Part shown: one piece after another, positions 7,436 to 9,717 of the stretch
Layout: the number at the start of each line of letters is the position of its first letter
Numbering within the stretch: position 1 is the stretch's first letter
Assembly (NCBI GenBank): GCA_023416965.1
Contig: JAEZGJ010000174.1
Span: 1-9,717, forward strand
From: Pseudomonadota bacterium
GTDB taxonomy: Bacteria > Pseudomonadota > Alphaproteobacteria > Rhizobiales > Phreatobacteraceae
DNA: 9,717 nucleotides
Direction: 5' to 3'
Notes under the pieces: model-generated
What the model saw: the letters and a program-made list of their open reading frames with translations, nothing else
Told to the model about the DNA's origin: nothing
Database searches by the model: none
Translations under genes and position numbers: made by a program

Positions 7436-9190
7436 ATGAACATCTTCGCTCTCTTCACCCAGCATGTGCGCCAGGCCGTGGCGGCTCTCGCCGCGGAGGG
7501 AATCGCCCTTCCGGAGGCGTCCCTCGACCGCATCGTGGTGGAGGCGCCGCGCGATCCGACCCACGGCGACCTCGCCACCAATGCGGCCATGGTCCTCTCG
7601 AAGGAAGCCGGCCTCAAGCCCCGCGACCTCGCCGAGAAGATCGCGGCGCGCCTCGGCGCGGTCGGTGACGTCGAGAAGGTCGATATCGCCGGGCCCGGCT
7701 TCATCAACCTGACGGTGAAGGCTTCTGTCTGGCCGCGTGTCCTGAAGGCGGCGGTGGAGGAGGGCGAGGCCTTCGGCCGGGCGACGCTCGGCAAGGGCGC
7801 CAAGGTCAATGTCGAATATGTCTCCGCCAATCCGACGGGGCCCATGCATGTCGGCCATTGCCGCGGCGCGGTGTTCGGCGACGCTCTCGCCAACCTGCTG
7901 GACGTGGCCGGCTACGATGTCACGCGGGAATATTACATCAACGATGCCGGCGCGCAGGTCCAGGTGCTCGGCCGGTCCGCCTATCTGCGCTACCGCGAGG
8001 CCCTCGGCGAGACCGTCACCATTCCGGACGGCCTCTATCCCGGCGACTACCTGAAGCCGGTGGGAGAGGCCCTGAAGGCAGCCCATGGCGACCGGCTGAT
8101 GAACGCCCCCGAGGCGGAATGGCTGCCGATCTGCCGGGACGCCGCCATCGACGCCATGATGACCGAGATCCGCGGCGACCTCGCCGCCCTCGACGTGCGG
8201 CATGCCGTGTTCTTCTCGGAGCGGTCGTTGCAGACACCGGTGGACAAGGTCCGGGCCGCCATCGAGACGCTGCGCGCCGACGGGCAGATCTACGAGGGCG
8301 TGCTGGAGCGGCCGAAGGGAGCCGACGACGACGAATGGGAGGAGCGCGAGCAGACCCTGTTCCGCTCGACCGCCTTCGGCGACGATGTCGACCGGCCGCT
8401 GATGAAGTCGGACGGCTCCTACACCTATTTCGCCTCCGACATCGCCTATCACAAGGACAAGGCCGACCGCGGCTTCCTCGACCAGATCGACGTCTGGGGC
8501 GCCGATCACGGCGGCTACGTGAAGCGCATGCAGGCGGCCCTGAAGGCGATCACCGGCGGGAAGGCGACGCTCGACGTGAAGCTGGTGCAGCTCGTGCGTC
8601 TGTTCCGCGACGGGGAGCCGGTGCGCATGTCGAAGCGCTCCGGCGATTTCGTCACCCTGCGCGAGGTGGTGGACGAGGTGGGGCGCGACGCCGTCCGCTT
8701 CATGATGCTTTACCGGAAGAACGACGCGACCCTCGACTTCGACCTCGCCAAGGTGAAGGAGCAGTCGAAGGACAATCCGGTCTTCTACGTCCAGTATGCC
8801 CATGCCCGCGGTTGCTCGATCCTGCGCAATGCGGCGGCCGCCATGGCCGATCTCGACCTCTCGCCGACGGCGCTCGCCGCCGCGCCGCTGGACAAGCTCG
8901 ACGATGCCGGCGAGGTCGCCATCATCCAGCGGCTGGCCCAGTATCCGAGGCTGATCGAGGCGGCGGCGCAGGCGCACGAGCCACATCGTGTGGCCTTCTA
9001 CCTTTACGAGCTTGCTTCCGACCTCCATTCCCAGTGGAATCGCGGGAAAGATTCGCCGCATTTACGCTTCATTATGGAAAATGATCGACAAATGACGGCG
9101 GCGCGCCTTGCGCTGGTCCAGGGTATCGTGACCGTTCTCAGATCGGGACTTGCGATCCTCGGCGTCGAGGCCGTCGAAGAAATGCGTTGA
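7436..9190 (+). CDS. argS: Arginyl-tRNA synthetase (EC 6.1.1.19)
   Basis: A 584-residue class I aminoacyl-tRNA synthetase that charges tRNA-Arg; the length is normal. The N-terminal tRNA-recognition domain occupies about 1-110 (APRDPTHGDLATNAAM at 37-52). The HIGH-type motif is NPTGPMHVGH (132-141). The KMSKS loop appears as VRMSKRSGDF (396-405) with Arg in place of the first Lys, a variation I recall in many bacterial ArgRS. YFASDIAYH (331-339) and VWGADHGGYVKRM (353-365) are catalytic-core blocks. The C-terminal anticodon-binding DALR domain runs from about 450 (YVQYAHARGCSILR, ending NDRQMTAARLALVQ). The frame is open to 7382, overlapping dgt; the ATG at 7436 gives the expected MNIF start, with AGGT at 7426-7429. 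Codons around 9045-9110 are more AT-rich than elsewhere in the gene. Confidence 0.97.
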   Translation: MNIFALFTQHVRQAVAALAAEGIALPEASLDRIVVEAPRDPTHGDLATNAAMVLSKEAGLKPRDLAEKIAARLGAVGDVEKVDIAGPGFINLTVKASVWPRVLKAAVEEGEAFGRATLGKGAKVNVEYVSANPTGPMHVGHCRGAVFGDALANLLDVAGYDVTREYYINDAGAQVQVLGRSAYLRYREALGETVTIPDGLYPGDYLKPVGEALKAAHGDRLMNAPEAEWLPICRDAAIDAMMTEIRGDLAALDVRHAVFFSERSLQTPVDKVRAAIETLRADGQIYEGVLERPKGADDDEWEEREQTLFRSTAFGDDVDRPLMKSDGSYTYFASDIAYHKDKADRGFLDQIDVWGADHGGYVKRMQAALKAITGGKATLDVKLVQLVRLFRDGEPVRMSKRSGDFVTLREVVDEVGRDAVRFMMLYRKNDATLDFDLAKVKEQSKDNPVFYVQYAHARGCSILRNAAAAMADLDLSPTALAAAPLDKLDDAGEVAIIQRLAQYPRLIEAAAQAHEPHRVAFYLYELASDLHSQWNRGKDSPHLRFIMENDRQMTAARLALVQGIVTVLRSGLAILGVEAVEEMR

Positions 9191-9192
9191 TC

Positions 9193-9218
9193 GCGCCGCG
9201 CGTAGTCGTTTGCGGCGC
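9193..9218 (+). other. GC-rich hairpin between argS and the SPOR gene
   Basis: GCGCCGC (9193-9199) pairs perfectly with GCGGCGC (9212-9218) around a 12-nt loop, starting 3 nt after the argS stop. No T-run follows, so it is a poor intrinsic terminator; it could stabilise the argS 3' end or modulate read-through into the next gene. Confidence 0.4.
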
Positions 9219-9236
9219 CCACCGACGGCGGGGCCC

Positions 9237-9717
9237 ATGGCCAACGAGAACAGTCTGCGTAGCTATCGCGATTACGACGCCTATGATCGCGAGGCCCGGG
9301 AGCCGGAACCGGCCGTGTCCCGTCGCTCCGAGAGTGATCCACTGGCGGATCTCGCCCGCATCATGGGTCAGGACGACGGCTATGCCGACCTGCTCAAGTC
9401 GGTGGCGCGCACCCGCGGGGTGACGCCCGAGCCGGTCGCGGAACGGGACGACGAAATCGCCATCCCCGCCATGCCGCTGCGCTCTCCGACTGCCGGCGAC
9501 CAGGGCATCGACTGGGAGGATCTGGAAGCCGAGCTCGCCAAGCATCGCCAGGCGGCCGAGGCCTCGTCCTCAGACTTCCCCATGGACGACCTGCGCGGCT
9601 CGCACGAGGCGTGGCCCGGCGAATCTGCTGCTGCCGATGACCTCGAGCGGCGGCTCGCCGCCGAATTCGAACGCTCTTTCGACGAGAGCGAGCCGCCGCG
9701 CGGCGGGCCGGGGGCCA
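9237..9717 (+). CDS. SPOR-domain cell-envelope protein, N-terminal part
   Basis: The frame starts at the ATG at 9237 and stays open to the window edge (160 codons), so only the N-terminal part is seen. This stretch is hydrophilic and rich in Asp, Glu, Arg and Ala, with no membrane segment yet. The motifs DPLADLARIMGQDD (34-47), DLEAELAKH (95-103) and DDLERRLAAEFERSFDE (134-150) resemble the cytoplasmic head of the SPOR-domain protein that follows argS in rhizobia. There, as I recall, a single transmembrane helix, a low-complexity linker and a C-terminal peptidoglycan-binding SPOR domain come next; they would lie beyond this window. It follows argS by 46 nt. The ribosome site is weak (GGCGGGG, 9227-9233). 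The SPOR domain itself is not visible, so the call rests on position and N-terminal motifs. Confidence 0.72.
   Translation, partial: MANENSLRSYRDYDAYDREAREPEPAVSRRSESDPLADLARIMGQDDGYADLLKSVARTRGVTPEPVAERDDEIAIPAMPLRSPTAGDQGIDWEDLEAELAKHRQAAEASSSDFPMDDLRGSHEAWPGESAAADDLERRLAAEFERSFDESEPPRGGPGA

Noticed and set aside
7424..9061. A 545-codon minus-strand open frame and a 408-codon plus-strand frame (7858-9084) inside argS
   Set aside because: Both are out-of-frame shadows of a complete ArgS with all its motifs; neither has recognisable domains.

Overview
The window looks like chromosomal core DNA from a high-GC alphaproteobacterium, most likely of the order Hyphomicrobiales (Rhizobiales). Three things point there: an IlvD of the roughly 575-residue rhizobial type beginning MDAKTN, an ExoR-like secreted Sel1-repeat protein, and the order erpA / dgt / argS / SPOR-domain gene, which I recall as a conserved rhizobial block. 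The codons end strongly in G or C. I see no tRNA, rRNA, CRISPR array, insertion sequence, phage gene or plasmid function.

Layout. Positions 1-277 are a non-coding leader with small dyads and a repeated 7-mer. A tight plus-strand group follows: ilvD (278-2005), an exoR-like gene (1992-2804) overlapping the ilvD end, and a cytochrome P450 (2818-4191) 13 nt further on. It converges on xthA (4188-4970, minus), which shares a 4-nt CTAG stop with the P450. A 94-nt divergent gap separates xthA from a PPOX-type FMN flavoprotein gene (5065-5670, plus). That gene meets erpA (5671-6021, minus) stop to stop with no gap. A 168-nt divergent gap with strong dyads lies between erpA and dgt (6190-7407, plus), followed by argS (7436-9190, plus) and the 5' part of a SPOR-type cell-envelope gene (9237 to the window end, cut off).

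How the genes fit. Most are housekeeping: branched-chain amino acid synthesis (IlvD), iron-sulfur cluster delivery (ErpA, a plausible cluster donor for IlvD), DNA repair (XthA), nucleotide pool control (Dgt) and translation (ArgS). The ExoR-like protein is the one regulatory gene; in rhizobia ExoR is the periplasmic inhibitor of the ExoS-ChvI two-component system. Its packing between ilvD and an uncharacterised P450 is the least ordinary part of the layout.

I found no convincing undescribed multi-gene system. The points most worth checking are the ilvD-exoR-P450 arrangement, a Gly in place of an expected Trp beside the IlvD cluster motif, an abrupt lysine-codon shift in the last 200 nt of ilvD, the two palindromic stop junctions, and the dyads between erpA and dgt.
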